Positions 47,701-55,759 of a DNA stretch of 64,000 bases are shown in pieces; position 1 is the first letter of the stretch, and each line of letters starts with the position of its first letter. Under the pieces are notes generated by a model, which was not told the DNA's origin, did no database searches, and saw only the letters and a list, made by a program, of their open reading frames with translations. Source of the DNA: Acanthopleura granulata. Its lineage: Eukaryota; Mollusca; Polyplacophora; Chitonida; Chitonidae. Location of the stretch: the NCBI GenBank assembly GCA_016165875.1, contig JABBOT010000080.1, forward strand, positions 18,262,572 through 18,326,571, given 5' to 3'. The translations under genes and the position numbers were made by a program.

Positions 47701-49226
47701 TTGCTTCCGTTATGAGTTGACTGTATTGATATCAGCGTGGTGTTGTGGAATTGACAGTTATCTGTGTCCATCGTCTGTAAAGCCATACGAATCAGGCCCA
47801 TACCCCGCCCCTCTGGTGATGGGCACACCGCCTATGACCTGCAGCCACTAGCTATAAACACTTCACACATATTCTCATATACAAGGATCGATTTTTCCTA
47901 ATTTCTGATGGATGCGTCATAATTTCCCCACTGAAGGTAGCGGCATCAACAGATATTAAAACTGTACAGATAGTGGGTATTCAATTAAGGCCCTGTCAGT
48001 GAAGCTGAAATTTGCAGATAGGTAAATCTTTTTTTTGCTATCAGTGCTGTCTTTTGCCAGATGTGTTTTTTTCCTAAGAGAGTCCAATTGATTCAGTTCA
48101 CAAGTGATGTGAAGAGATGTGTCCCCGCCAAATCTTTATGTCTGTGTTAATTGTACATTAAATACCTGGGCCGTTCAAACTAAAATCATCATCACAATTA
48201 CATAAAACGATTCAAAAAAATATTTATTCAGTTCTGTGTTTCTATTCTTTTCAGCTGATTCTTTGATCTTTTCAAGTTATAAATCGCAAGTGTGCATCCC
48301 AGTGTTTTGTGTGTTGTAGGTGTACAATCACAGGTGTCCATTCCTGTGTCCTGTCTGTTGCAGATGTACAGTCACAGGTGTCCTTCTTGGGTGTCCTGTC
48401 TGTTGCAGATGTACAGTCACAGGTGTCCATTCAAGTGTTTTGTCTGTTATAGATTTACAGTCATAGGTGTTCATCCTAGTGTTTTGTCTGTTGCAGATGT
48501 ACAGTCACAGGTGTTCATTCCAGTGTTTTCTCTGTTGCAGATGCACAGTCACAGGTGTCCAACCTAGTGTTTTCTTTGTTACAGATGTACAGTCAAAGGT
48601 GTCCATCCAATCTTTCGTCTGTTTCAGATGTACAGTGTCCCAGCGTTTTGTCTGTTGCAGATGTACAGTCACAGGTGTCCATCTCAGTGTTCTGTCTGTT
48701 GCAGATGTACAGTCACCTGTGTCCATCTGAGTGTTCTTTGTGTTGTAGATGTACAGTCCCAGGTGTCTATCCCAGTGTTCTGTCTGTTGCAGATGTACAC
48801 TCACAAGTGCCCACGTGAAGTCACAGGTGTCCATCCTAGTGTTTTATCTGTTGCAAATGCACAGTCACAGGTGTCCATCCCAGTGTTCTTTGTGTTGTAG
48901 ATGTACAGTCACAGGTGTCCATCCCAGTGTTCTTTGTGTTGTACATGTACAGTCACAGGTGTCCATCCTAGTGTTTTGTCTGTTGTAGATGTGAAGTCAC
49001 AGGTGTTAATCCCAGTGTTTTGTCTGTTGCAGATGTACAGTCCCATGTGTCCATCCCAGTGTTAGTGGGCTCTGGTGTCACACAAGACAACGTTCACAAG
49101 TTCCGCCAAGCGTCAGGTCTGATCATTGGCTCACACTTCAAGAGAGCTGGACACTGGAGCAATGAAATTGATAAAATTCGTGTTTTGAACTTCATGTCAA
49201 GAGTACAGAAATTGACTGGTTTATAA
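23776..49226 (+). CDS. BtpA-family TIM-barrel protein, complete, six exons, 272 residues
   Basis: Exons: 23776-23851, 31283-31365, 37528-37714, 42328-42478, 43609-43736, 49033-49226. All junctions are GT-AG and phases agree; the total is 819 bases including TAA. The protein starts MAACQFLLGRK, then VIAMVHAQALPGTPAQ, IVEKACEEASLYQQCGV, DAVMVENMHDTPYL, GVQILAGANIQALAVAQAAG, LQFVRAEGFVFSHIADEG, GVIVTGSATGQETNP, IPVLVGSGVTQDNV and ends VQKLTGL. This order of blocks is that of the BtpA/SgcQ family (Pfam PF03437), named after cyanobacterial BtpA (photosystem I biogenesis); relatives in invertebrates (such as C. elegans F13E9.13) have no assigned role that I know. Length fits the family. A longer start at 23665 is in frame, but CCAAT boxes would then be in the coding region, so 23776 is preferred. 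A promoter is shared with cyclin E. Oddity: exons 2, 3 and 6 each adjoin a tandem array carrying splice-site-like sequence. Confidence 0.93.
23852..25660. other. BtpA gene intron 1, first part; no gene recognised
   Basis: No SINE or array. 24740-25400 is less AT-rich and gives overlapping open frames on both strands (for instance minus 24796-25188, 130 codons), but none resembles a known domain or shows consistent splice sites. It could be an old transposon remnant or regulatory DNA. Confidence 0.35.
25670..26370 (+). repeat. ~21-bp minisatellite in BtpA intron 1
   Basis: Units near 'ggtaatattgatgggctggt' with 'ga' or variants, tens of degenerate copies. A higher-order duplication is visible: the text at about 25995-26130 recurs at about 26158-26290 almost unchanged. 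Confidence 0.9.
26371..27121. other. BtpA intron 1, unremarkable stretch
   Basis: First ~350 bases continue the ATTGATGG-like pattern in decayed form; the rest is AT-rich with no feature recognised. Confidence 0.4.
27122..27241 (+). mobile_element. SINE family 1, 3' fragment, plus orientation
   Basis: Contains 'gggtttccctgggttctggg', 'aataatgctggccatcgttg', 'taagtgaaatatttgtgag' and ends 'aaacaaataaataaat'. The tRNA-like head is missing. Confidence 0.75.
27242..29284. other. BtpA intron 1, no gene recognised
   Basis: AT-rich sequence with short open frames only; no repeat family or exon recognised. Confidence 0.4.
29287..29395 (+). repeat. 30-bp tandem repeat, about 3.5 near-perfect units
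   Basis: Unit 'tgtgacattctcacaccct' + 'ccacccttcag', practically identical between copies, hence recent. It borders a larger ~60-bp array of related sequence. Confidence 0.9.
29396..30490 (+). repeat. ~59-60-bp minisatellite, about 18 units
   Basis: Units contain 'cacataccatacagagcac', 'agtgatgactgagtgacc' and 'acccaccctccattgtgac'. Copies form subfamilies, and a pair around 29640-29760 is repeated near 29760-29880. Minus-strand open frames here (for example 30014-30256) are by-products of the repeat. Confidence 0.9.
30684..31312 (+). repeat. 52-bp tandem array made of the intron-1 acceptor plus the start of exon 2 (12 units)
   Basis: Each unit runs 'ggaattatgtttcag', then 'gtacaccagctcagaaactc' and 'agtctgagtgagatt'. 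The last unit is the true start of exon 2 (acceptor AG at 31281-31282, exon from 31283, coding TPAQKLRLSEI). Eleven upstream units repeat the acceptor and the first ~35 exon bases. Two units (near 30860 and 31172) read CAT instead of CAG and have lost the acceptor dinucleotide; one reads TAG. 52 is not divisible by three and GAGTGAG gives a TGA in a shifted frame, so use of an upstream acceptor would end translation. Confidence 0.93.
31366..35317. other. BtpA intron 2, first part; no gene recognised
   Basis: Mostly unique AT-rich sequence. 33570-34640 is less AT-rich and repeat-poor, with short open frames (33747-33959, 34351-34620) that match nothing I know; it could be regulatory. Confidence 0.35.
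32870..33064. repeat. ~95-bp tandem duplication
   Basis: Two adjacent copies starting 'tgtcagacaacagacagctc' and containing 'cagacccatgggagctctga' with a few differences. Confidence 0.85.
35318..35575 (+). mobile_element. tRNA-derived SINE (family 1), plus orientation
   Basis: Diverged head (cagttgattagcactgtcat), 'ctcatgctggcttcctctct', 'tatgtgggaaggtctgccag', 'tgggtttccctcgggctcc', 'attcttgagtatggcataaa' and a tail of four TAAA-type units. Confidence 0.85.
35576..36576. other. BtpA intron 2, GT-rich and T-rich low complexity
   Basis: Contains a gtgtgtgtgtg run near 35950, a ggtggg-rich stretch near 35980-36010 and tgggtgggtgggtgggtg near 36424-36440. No gene recognised. Confidence 0.5.
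36577..36945 (+). mobile_element. tRNA-derived SINE (family 2), plus orientation
   Basis: Head 'cagtggtctagtggtgagag' with box A, box B-like 'aggttcaagcc', then 'gctcgggtcataccgaagac', 'cctcgctaggcgcttagcac', 'gtcagtataatgtgactggg', and a tail containing 'acgacataaaacccc'. The body differs from family 1. A second copy lies at 53290-53612. Confidence 0.8.
36946..37527. other. BtpA intron 2, 3' end
   Basis: Unique sequence leading to the exon 3 acceptor; the last bases before the exon are 'gatttaattgtag'. Nothing else recognised. Confidence 0.5.
37808..37944 (-). mobile_element. SINE family 1 fragment inside the 32-bp array, minus orientation
   Basis: 'actcaagaatatttcactta', 'cagccagcattaagatgaga', 'gggggaaacccacgagcatc' and 'gcaggtggctggtagacctt'; the head is missing. 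Confidence 0.8.
38491..38756 (+). mobile_element. tRNA-derived SINE (family 1), full length, inserted in the 32-bp array
   Basis: The best full copy. The head 'cctccgtggctcagccggtt' + 'agcatgct' has box A; 'gtgagttcaagacc' is box B-like at about 38568-38581; then 'tatgtgggaaggcctgccag', 'gggtttcccccgggctctgc', 'gtgaaatattcttgagtac' and an aaat tail. The array continues on both sides, so the SINE arrived after the array existed. Confidence 0.92.
39266..39741. other. BtpA intron 3, AT-rich, no gene recognised
   Basis: The plus-strand open frame at 39452-39943 spans this and the next SINE, shows no domain, and ends in SINE sequence. Confidence 0.5.
39742..39989 (+). mobile_element. tRNA-derived SINE (family 1), plus orientation, short head deletion
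   Basis: 'gaccgtggctaagtcggtt' head, then directly 'tcccaccaatgtggttgctg', 'gagttcaagtccagctcatg', and the usual body to 'caaataaataaataaataaa'. The segment between head and 'cccaccaatg' is missing relative to 38491-38756. Confidence 0.88.
39990..41048. other. BtpA intron 3, with a SINE tail fragment at 40449-40535
   Basis: 40449-40535 (minus) has 'tttatttattaatttattta' and 'ggaaacccatgaccatctgc', a reduced family 1 piece. The remainder shows no exon or repeat I recognise. Confidence 0.5.
41050..41470. repeat. ~210-bp tandem duplication in BtpA intron 3
   Basis: Two adjacent diverged copies: both contain 'aatttatcctg', 'ctcctaaaa', 'gctgct', 'gccta', 'gccagcaaa' or 'gcctgcaaa' and 'taa(g/t)gaattt' in the same order, offset by about 210 bases. 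Confidence 0.7.
41657..42044. mobile_element. MITE-like element with ~75-bp terminal inverted repeats, copy 1
   Basis: The left end 'aaagtgaaggacaaccgaaa' ... 'gtatctgaaaatat' is matched in reverse complement by the right end (atattttcagatacac ... aatgaag-type block ... 'gtctttcactt'). Length about 388, no coding capacity, flanks compatible with a TA target duplication. A related element lies at 43809-44273. Confidence 0.75.
43018..43240 (+). mobile_element. SINE family 1, lacking the extreme head, plus orientation, in BtpA intron 4
   Basis: Begins 'caccaatgtggtcgctgtg', then box B-like 'gagttcaaatcc' and the full body and tail of five AAAT-type units. Confidence 0.88.
43809..44273. mobile_element. 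MITE-like element, copy 2, with longer (~130-bp) inverted repeats
   Basis: Left end 'tttaaaggaaaagactcctg' ... 'gtcaaatgttttgatt' is matched in reverse complement by the right end (gatcaaaacatttgac ... 'ctttccctttgaa'). The block 'catttgactcagttttaatt' is also found in copy 1, so the two are one family. No open frame. Confidence 0.75.
44530..44605 (-). other. tRNA-like sequence (serine-like), probable pseudogene or SINE head
   Basis: On minus, 'ctagtggtagaagcgtggac' + 'tcgaaatcc' followed by 'gctggttcaaatcccc' resembles a D-arm, an anticodon arm with CGA in the loop, and a T-arm with box B. I could not fold a clean acceptor stem at normal spacing, so a functional tRNA is unlikely. Confidence 0.35.
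44606..46785. other. BtpA intron 5, mixed; SINE fragment at 45357-45435; possible conserved block near 45930-46260
   Basis: 45357-45435 has 'aaggatatttcacttacatg' and 'attattggaggaaactcagc', a minus-oriented SINE tail. 45930-46260 is less AT-rich and unique-looking ('gggccctcctggggccttcc' and on), without coding sense. No exon seen. Confidence 0.4.
46790..47560 (+). repeat. 65-bp tandem array in BtpA intron 5, units ending in acceptor-like ctttctttag, ~12 units
   Basis: Units contain 'gatactgatgatttgctatt', 'gagatctcctaatccc' and 'ccatttcctttctttag' followed by 'ttgc'. The pyrimidine tract plus TAG is a good 3' splice site by sequence. The array is 1.5 kb upstream of exon 6 and has a different unit from the exon-6 array. 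Confidence 0.88.
48283..49070 (+). repeat. 44-bp tandem array made of the intron-5 acceptor plus the start of exon 6 (~17 units)
   Basis: Unit 'tgtctgttgcag', 'atgtacagtcacaggtgtcc', 'atcccagtgttt'. The last unit is the true junction (acceptor AG at 49031-49032; exon 6 from 49033, coding DVQSHVSIPV). Many upstream units keep TTGCAG or TTACAG/TTTCAG; some read TGTAG, and one each reads GCAA and TACA and has lost AG. The plus strand is open over long stretches in all three frames, which explains the many overlapping open frames here. They are repeat by-products. Confidence 0.93.
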
Positions 49227-49817
49227 GGTACTCACGATACAGTCCCAAAAAACAGATGTTAAAGAAGACATCCTCAAGGAAGACTTCTCAGTATTGAACG
49301 ATTGTATGCCAGCGTTGTCTGACAAATTGCAATGAAATACCACTTTTTTTCTCTTAGTTCTGCTGAAGCCATGGTGCTAAGGAATGTCAAAGTTTCTACT
49401 CTTCAAGCATTTAGAAATACATGAAGAGTTGGCATAAAACTCTGACTGGTAAATTAGGCAGAGGCAGCGCACTTCACTGGTTATATGTGACCATTTGCCA
49501 CTGATCACACTCTCATTGCGGCTCTGAATTTAATCTCCATGCTTTCATCTTTTAAATTGGGTGTTTGTTCAGCTCTTTTAGATCAAGTGGTCTGGTCGCG
49601 GTCGATCATATGAAGAAACTGTTCACTATCTATGCATTCAAACATCGATGTATTAAACATGTAACGTTTATGTGGTTATCTTGCTCTGTAGGTGGGCTTA
49701 CTTTGGTTGTCATATACATGTTAAATCTGGCCTCATCTCTCTCTCTCTCTGTCTTATCTCATAAAGAACCTGGGCCTCCTGTCCGCCCGAAGTCCAGCTG
49801 ACACTCTGCATTTAAGA
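49227..49817 (+). other. 3' UTR of the BtpA-family gene and flank
   Basis: Follows the TAA at 49224-49226. No AATAAA before the next SINE; the first good AATAAA outside SINE tails is at 50244-50249. A ctctctctct run lies near 49740. Confidence 0.4.
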
Positions 49818-50092
49818 AGGGGAGCTTCCATGGCTCAGTCAGTTAGCGTGCTATCGAAGCACATTGACCCGAAGCCTCCCACCAATGCGGTCGCTGTGAA
49901 TTCAAGTCCAGCTCATGCTTTCTTCCTCTCTGGTCATAAGTGGGAAGGTCTGCCAGCAACCTGCGGATGGTCGTGGGTTTCCCCGGGCGTCTGCCTGGTT
50001 TCCTCCCGCTATAATGCTGGCCGCCGTGGTATAACTGAAATATTCTTGAGTATGGCGTAAAACACCAATCTATATAAATAAATAAATAAAAT
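49818..50092 (+). mobile_element. tRNA-derived SINE (family 1), full length, plus orientation
   Basis: Head 'cttccatggctcagtcagtt' + 'agcgtgctatc', 'cccaccaatgcggtcgctgt', the body, and tail 'tataaataaataaataaaat'. If the BtpA poly(A) site is at 50244 the SINE lies in its 3' UTR. Confidence 0.92.
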
Positions 50093-50999
50093 ACCTCATA
50101 AAGTGTAGTGTAATTGAGCATGGATCGACAAATTTGGATACATAACAGTGTACTGAATTTGGGAAAGATATTGAATACCATGAATTCATGTGGATGGCAA
50201 TATTTAAAGTTTATGCTATTATGAACACGTTCACAAATTAATCAATAAAGCATCGCCAGTCTTGGGTATTTATGAAATACATGTAGAACCACCTTAAACA
50301 ATTCTTCACCTCTCTCCCTGCCAGGAAAAAAGAAAAAGAAAAACACAAATAGCATCCCGTGTTAACGTGGAGATATGCAAGCATTTTTTATATGGAAGAA
50401 AAAATGGATATTAAAGTATATACAAAAAGATGTACCCTTTACGCAGTGTATGTGATTGGCCCAGCGAACTGAATTCATACATTGTGATTATTACACGTTC
50501 TGTTCTTGTCTAATTGTTATTTTTTCCTCATAAATTCTCTATGCACCTTAATTAACATAGCCAGTTATTATTTTACTTTTAACTTGTCTTTTTTTTTAGC
50601 TTGTCTCACATTGTAATTACTGTCACAGTGTGCCAACATAAAATCTGGGTGCTGAGAAGATGAAAATAATTCTGTGAGTGATTTGTGAGTGCTGGCAACT
50701 CCTGACTAGTCTTTGTCTACATGCTGTACATGTAAGAAGTATGTCCCAGATGACACTTTACACTCTAGAGTTCTCCTTATTTTGTTTAATATGTAACCAG
50801 TTTTGTTGTTCATATTGATCATGGTTAGTACTTTTTTTTTTTTTTTTTTATAAAAAAAGCTGTCATATACACTGAGCAGGTGTTTCTTGTTAGTGGATAT
50901 GAAAGGCTGACTTTGTGTCAACTTGTCGCCCTACCCTCCCAGACTCCAATGAATGAATCTAATTTGCAGTCACTCAGCACAGCCAACTGGCTCATGTCC
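50093..50999. other. Intergenic, AT-rich, AATAAA at 50244-50249
   Basis: No gene recognised. The AATAAA is the candidate poly(A) signal for the upstream gene. Confidence 0.4.
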
Positions 51000-51240
51000 T
51001 GTAAAATCTAAGACTCAAACCCAGCTCTTGTGGACAGCATCATTTGTCTTTCAGCAATAATGCTGGCTTCCTCTCTGGCCGTCCATGAGAAGTTCTGCCA
51101 GCAACATACAGATGGTTGTGGGTTTCCCCCGCGCTGTGTCTTGTTTCCTCCCACCATTATGATAGTCGCCATCGTAGGAGTGAAATATTGTTGAGTATGG
51201 CATAAAACACTAATCAAGTAAATAAGTAAATAAATAAATC
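51000..51240 (+). mobile_element. SINE family 1, diverged head, plus orientation
   Basis: 'aatgctggcttcctctctgg', 'gttgtgggtttcccccgcgc', 'tgaaatattgttgagtatgg' and the tail 'aagtaaataaataaatc'. Confidence 0.85.
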
Positions 51241-51845
51241 TTTCCCCAATATGGTCTGCATATCTGTGTGTTACATCAGAGAAAGGTCTTCTGTAATTTG
51301 CCAAGGGTGGGTGGTTTTAGCCTGGCCCTCTGGCTTCCTCTCCCCATGATATTTAACTTATATAAGCCCAGGTTTCATCTATAGCGCACCTCACCAAGTA
51401 ACCAAGTATCCAAGGCCAGAGTTCTGGGGCTTTCTGGTATTTATTTATTTACCCCAGAAGTTTTAGCTCATACATGACTGGGGGCAGCTTTATGGAAGGC
51501 GGAGGGGGTATACAACAATGTACATGTAACCTACTTCACATTTTAGACTTCCTCACTGGAGATTACCCGACAAGCCTTCATTTATATGATTGAACACCCA
51601 GTTTAGGTAAGCACACCCCTGTTTCATCTAGGCTCTTCTACTTATGCAAGTTTGTATGTAAATACACCCGTTTTCTGCATGATTTCAACCCGTCTGTATT
51701 ACAGATGTAAATTTATAGACAACATATTTATTATTCAACAGGTACATGTACATGAATTTCATACTGGGCTTTATTGGTGGAATTTAACAGTTTGACTGCT
51801 GCTACATTCTACTCCCTCTCCCCAGCCACCCACCCACCCCCAGAT
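51241..51845. other. Intergenic, no gene recognised
   Basis: Unique-looking sequence between two SINEs, ending in a short C-rich stretch (cccacccaccccca). Confidence 0.45.
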
Positions 51846-52068
51846 AATTTATTTATTTGATTGGTGTTTTCACGTATACGACAGCTGCCAGCATCATGGT
51901 GGGAGGAAACCGTGCAGAGGCCAGGGGAAACCCATGACAGTCTGCAGATCCTCCCAGGCACGGCAGGAGAGGAATCCAGCATGAGCTGGACTTGAACTCA
52001 CAGAGACCGCAGGGTTGGGAGGCTTCTGGGTCATTATGCTGTACTAACCAGCCGAGCCACGGAGGTCC
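51846..52068 (-). mobile_element. tRNA-derived SINE (family 1), minus orientation
   Basis: Starts with the tatttattt tail, passes 'catcatggtgggaggaaacc', 'gaggaatccagcatgagctg' and ends in the reversed head 'aaccagccgagccacggagg'. Confidence 0.88.
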
Positions 52069-52689
52069 CTACCACCCCAAAGCCGAGCTGACATGACAGT
52101 ACCTCCTTAATTTTTTTATGCATTTTTCTACAATATTTCATTAATACGTAGGCCTTATATCACGATCAAAGACATCTCCTCAAAACTCCTTAAAGCGTGA
52201 ACTGTCTCGCTTAAAAGACATGTGAAAGGAAACCGGCACCTTACAGACTGGCTAGTCCTTTAAGGATCTTCTGTCTGAGCACCATCCGAAAAAGATTGCC
52301 AATGTACTGTCTTAGACTTTACACCAAGAAACTGATTGTGTCAGAATATGAAAGGGCCGTCATTCAGTTGTAAGGCCTGACTATCTTTAAGTTAGGCTTC
52401 TCTCCGTCAAGGAGGTTGACAAACTAAACAATCTAATCCAGACTTGGTCATCGTGTAACAGTGATGTCATTCCATTGCTGAGCCGCTGCCCGGTTAATCT
52501 GTGCACGGACATTAACCCAACGATTCGCGCCTATACACTGGAGTAGTTTTTCTGGAGTAAGTATTATTCGTGTAATACAAATGGAGTACTTGGGCCAATA
52601 TATTGCTCCAGATGTGATACTGAAGGGGTTTCTGGTCATAATTATTGCGTAAGATATAAACTAAAAAAGACCACAGCGTAGAGAGTAAG

Positions 52690-52795
52690 ATCTGAGCCCC
52701 CCACCATACTGCTGACCGCCGTCGTATTTGTGAAATATTCCTGAGTACGGTGTAAAACACAGAACAAATGAAATCAAATAAATAAATAAATAAAA
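52690..52795 (+). mobile_element. SINE family 1, 3' fragment, plus orientation
   Basis: 'ccaccatactgctgaccgcc', 'gtgaaatattcctgagtacg', 'gtgtaaaacac', tail 'caaataaataaataaataaa'. Confidence 0.8.
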
Positions 52796-52859
52796 CCAAA
52801 ACCAAAGCAGCAACGACGGAGTGGTACATGGCAAACGGCCACACTTAGCAACGGGTAAG

Positions 52860-54100
52860 AGGACAAATATTGCAAAAAGTCTCTATAAACATGCCTCCAG
52901 TGGGACTAAGTACTGCTTGAGTTTTGAAATGCTTGATGCAATACCTCTCCGAAAATTGGGCAGTGTTGTGTCGGATAAAATTTCGATAAAATCTGAGAAT
53001 ATCGTCACTGCATGAAATTATAATAAAAGTGTTTCATTTGGTTCGAACTAGCTGTATAGTTTGCCTTTTCCTTCACTTCAGTGTAATTCTGACGAAAACA
53101 ACGGACTGATTTTTAACCTTAAAGTAATCCGGAAGTGACTGTATACAATTGCATCCTATAATTTGAGCGATTGTCAGAGGATAGCCATATGAAAATGTAA
53201 TCCAAGCTCAAGTTCCATTCACACTAGTGACTGGCCCAAAAAAGTCTTAAAAAGGTTGAATACAAACTGGTTCACGGAACCCAAATATTGCTGACCTCCC
53301 CGGATAGCGCAGTTGGTAGAGCGTCCGCTTCCGCTTTCGGATGGGGAGATCTGGGTTCAAACCTGAGTCGGGTCATAGCAAAGACTTTAAAAATGGTACA
53401 TCCTACTTCCTCGCTAGGTGCTCAGCAATAAGAGGGTAGACTGGTCGGCCCTTGTCAGTATAATGTGAGGTGAGCGGGTTTGTTGGGTCTCTTCGGCAAC
53501 TCGTCTCGGTGAGGCAGCACCAGATAAAAGATACGGTGGAAATCCGTCCTGCACCAAGGAGACACCGCCTTCGTATAAGTGAAACATTCTTGAGAAGGGC
53601 ATTAAACAATAAGCATTCAAGCATTCATTCATTCCAAATATTGTTTCATACACGAAAGACCAAATCCAAATATTGCTTAAGACACTGAGCAGCAAATCTC
53701 CATTGCTTCACTAACCCAAGTATTTCTATTGGTCTGCCTACAAGATTCAATATCCATTAGTTCACTGGGCCTATATGTTGCTTCAGACAATACAAGGCCC
53801 GATGCTCGTTTATTCACTAGAGGCCTAAATTGCTTCAGACCTGTGAGGTAAATTCCGCCTTGGTCAATGTGCCTACATATTGCTACCAGGGTGAAAGGCC
53901 CTACTTAACCATTGGTTCAGTAAAGAACATTTATTGTGACGTAAAACCCCGATCCCCATTGGTTCAATGGACAATATTACAAAGGCGTAAAAGACTCGAT
54001 ATCCATGTGTTCACCGAGCCCAAATATTGCTTTAGTTTTGAGAGGTCCGATACCATTCGCTTCTCCGGAAAAGTCTGTACTGGAACATAGGTGTCACTGC
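52860..54100. repeat. Degenerate ~55-bp repeat region, interrupted by a SINE
   Basis: Recurring blocks 'ttcactgggc', 'cccaaatattgctt', 'cagac..acaaggcccgat' and 'atccatt.gttca', irregularly spaced, between 52860 and 54060. A short piece at about 53100-53200 resembles 55120-55220, part of the inverted copy of the 3.6-kb unit. Confidence 0.55.
53290..53612 (+). mobile_element. tRNA-derived SINE (family 2), plus orientation
   Basis: Head 'tagcgcagttggtagagcg' is an almost perfect tRNA box A region, and 'gggttcaaacctg' is box B. The body shares 'gtcgggtcatagcaaagact' and 'cctcgctaggtgctcagcaa' with 36577-36945. The end 'gtgaaacattcttgagaagg' is the family 1 tail, so the two families share a 3' end. 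Confidence 0.88.
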
Positions 54101-54104
54101 ATGG

Positions 54105-55190
54105 CAACTGTCATTCTGGTGAGCCTGGCACATCCGATATATAGTATTGCTTGATAGAATGTATGAAGGAAACTGAAGGAAATGTCTGTCTGACCACTCA
54201 CTGCTTGAATAAAGCCTGCTTGATGACATCACACAGCTGGACTCACGATCAAATGCTCGTTGTTATATTTGATCCACCACATATGCTTCAGGCCAGGGCT
54301 ATTGATACACTGGCATTCATTCTCGAAACTTACAATGCCCGTCAAAATTTTGACAAGATTTACAATGTGACGTAATGCGGGTATTGAAGTTTTGTACCGT
54401 GTACAATACAGTGACCAGAGGGTTCATTCACGATGATTGCTAAAACTTTTCTCTCAGTTTACGGCTTCTCCGCAAATTAAAGACGCTGACACCTCTCAAG
54501 CTCTTCCCTACAGTCATACATCACCGCAGCAGACAAATATATCACTGATATTACATTGCGACAGCCAGACTGCTAACGTAGCCTAACCACGGTCAGCTGA
54601 GATAAGGGATGAAATCGCCATCGATATGACGGCACGTTGACATCGCCCGTATCACAAGCCGTCTCAGTCGTGACTCAAGGCCAGCGGGCAATGGGAAAAC
54701 TTTGACGAATAGAAACACAAACAGTCAACGGACAATAATCAGCAACAATTCCGACCATGTGTCAAGCAACATAAGATCTCCATTCTGGCAAACGTCATTC
54801 CTCAATCCACTCCAATATAACCAGATCTCATTTCCTTTGTATGCTTCAAAATCAGGTGGTAGCTTTAGCATCAGTCCGTTTCTTGAATGTAATCATTATT
54901 GAAACATCGGGCAGATCTTCAGACTAAGCTTATGGCTGAAGTTTATCGCAGTAAACTCGGACGGCCTGTCGATTTGCTCAGCTGTTGTTCAGATAACTTG
55001 TCGGTTGACCAGTGTTTGACCATAGTCCGTGTCCCCCTAATTTGCCATGCGCTGTTTGTGATGATTCTAGTTGTGAACACCTGTACATGTCATGAGGCAG
55101 TAAACCTTTAAGTAGACCGGAACTGATTGCATCCAATTACATCCTATAACTGGAAACATCGCCCTTGGAATACTAACAGCTATATGGCAA
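54105..55190 (-). repeat. Inverted, internally deleted copy of the 3.6-kb unit
   Basis: Read in reverse complement it follows the order of 57220-59130: for example 54416-54450 is the reverse of about 58800-58832, 54830-54905 of about 57590-57690, 54930-55060 of about 57450-57570, and 55120-55180 of about 57220-57290. The part matching about 57690-58480 is missing. It is more diverged than the direct copies, so it is probably older. Confidence 0.8.
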
Positions 55191-55379
55191 ACACGCGCCT
55201 ATGTGAAAATGTCATATTTTCTTTACCTTATATCTTGGCCTTGCGAGAAGCAAACTTTATACATTGAAGTTCGTTGTAGTACCCCGGCGCATGGTCGACT
55301 GAATATAACAAGCCTTTATACTCAAGAAGCCACACATGAACATGCCATTGTCTAGTCTGTACTTTATGCTGATATCTTA

Positions 55380-55670
55380 TCCTTCACGAACAAGATCTCG
55401 TGTCTCGATCAAGACCTGGACGAACAAGATCTAGTGTCTCGATTAAGGCCTGGGCGAACAAGGTCTAGTATCTCGATCAAGGCCAGGACGAACAAGGTCT
55501 AGTATCTCGATCAGGGCCTATAGGACCATTGTGTATTGTCAAGACATAGACTAGCAAGGTCTGTTGTCACAATCAAGGCCTCTACAAACACAGGTATAAT
55601 GTCTCAAGACCTGGGCGAACAAGGTCTAGTGTCTCGATCAAGGCCTGTACGAACACGGTATAGTTATCCA
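55380..55670 (+). repeat. ~46-bp tandem repeat, about six units
   Basis: Units like 'gaacaaggtctagtgtctcg' + 'atcaaggcctgggc', lying between the inverted copy and the first direct copy of the 3.6-kb unit. Confidence 0.85.
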
Positions 55671-55759
55671 ACTATCACCCAACTGAGCCAGCTTCAGCTA
55701 TAAGTCAGGAGGTTTGTTAATTACCACGCACTTTCAATACCAGTATTACTTTTACTTGG

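Noticed and set aside
48292..49000. Several overlapping open frames in the exon-6 array
   Set aside because: They are three-frame readings of a stop-poor 44-bp repeat, not separate genes.
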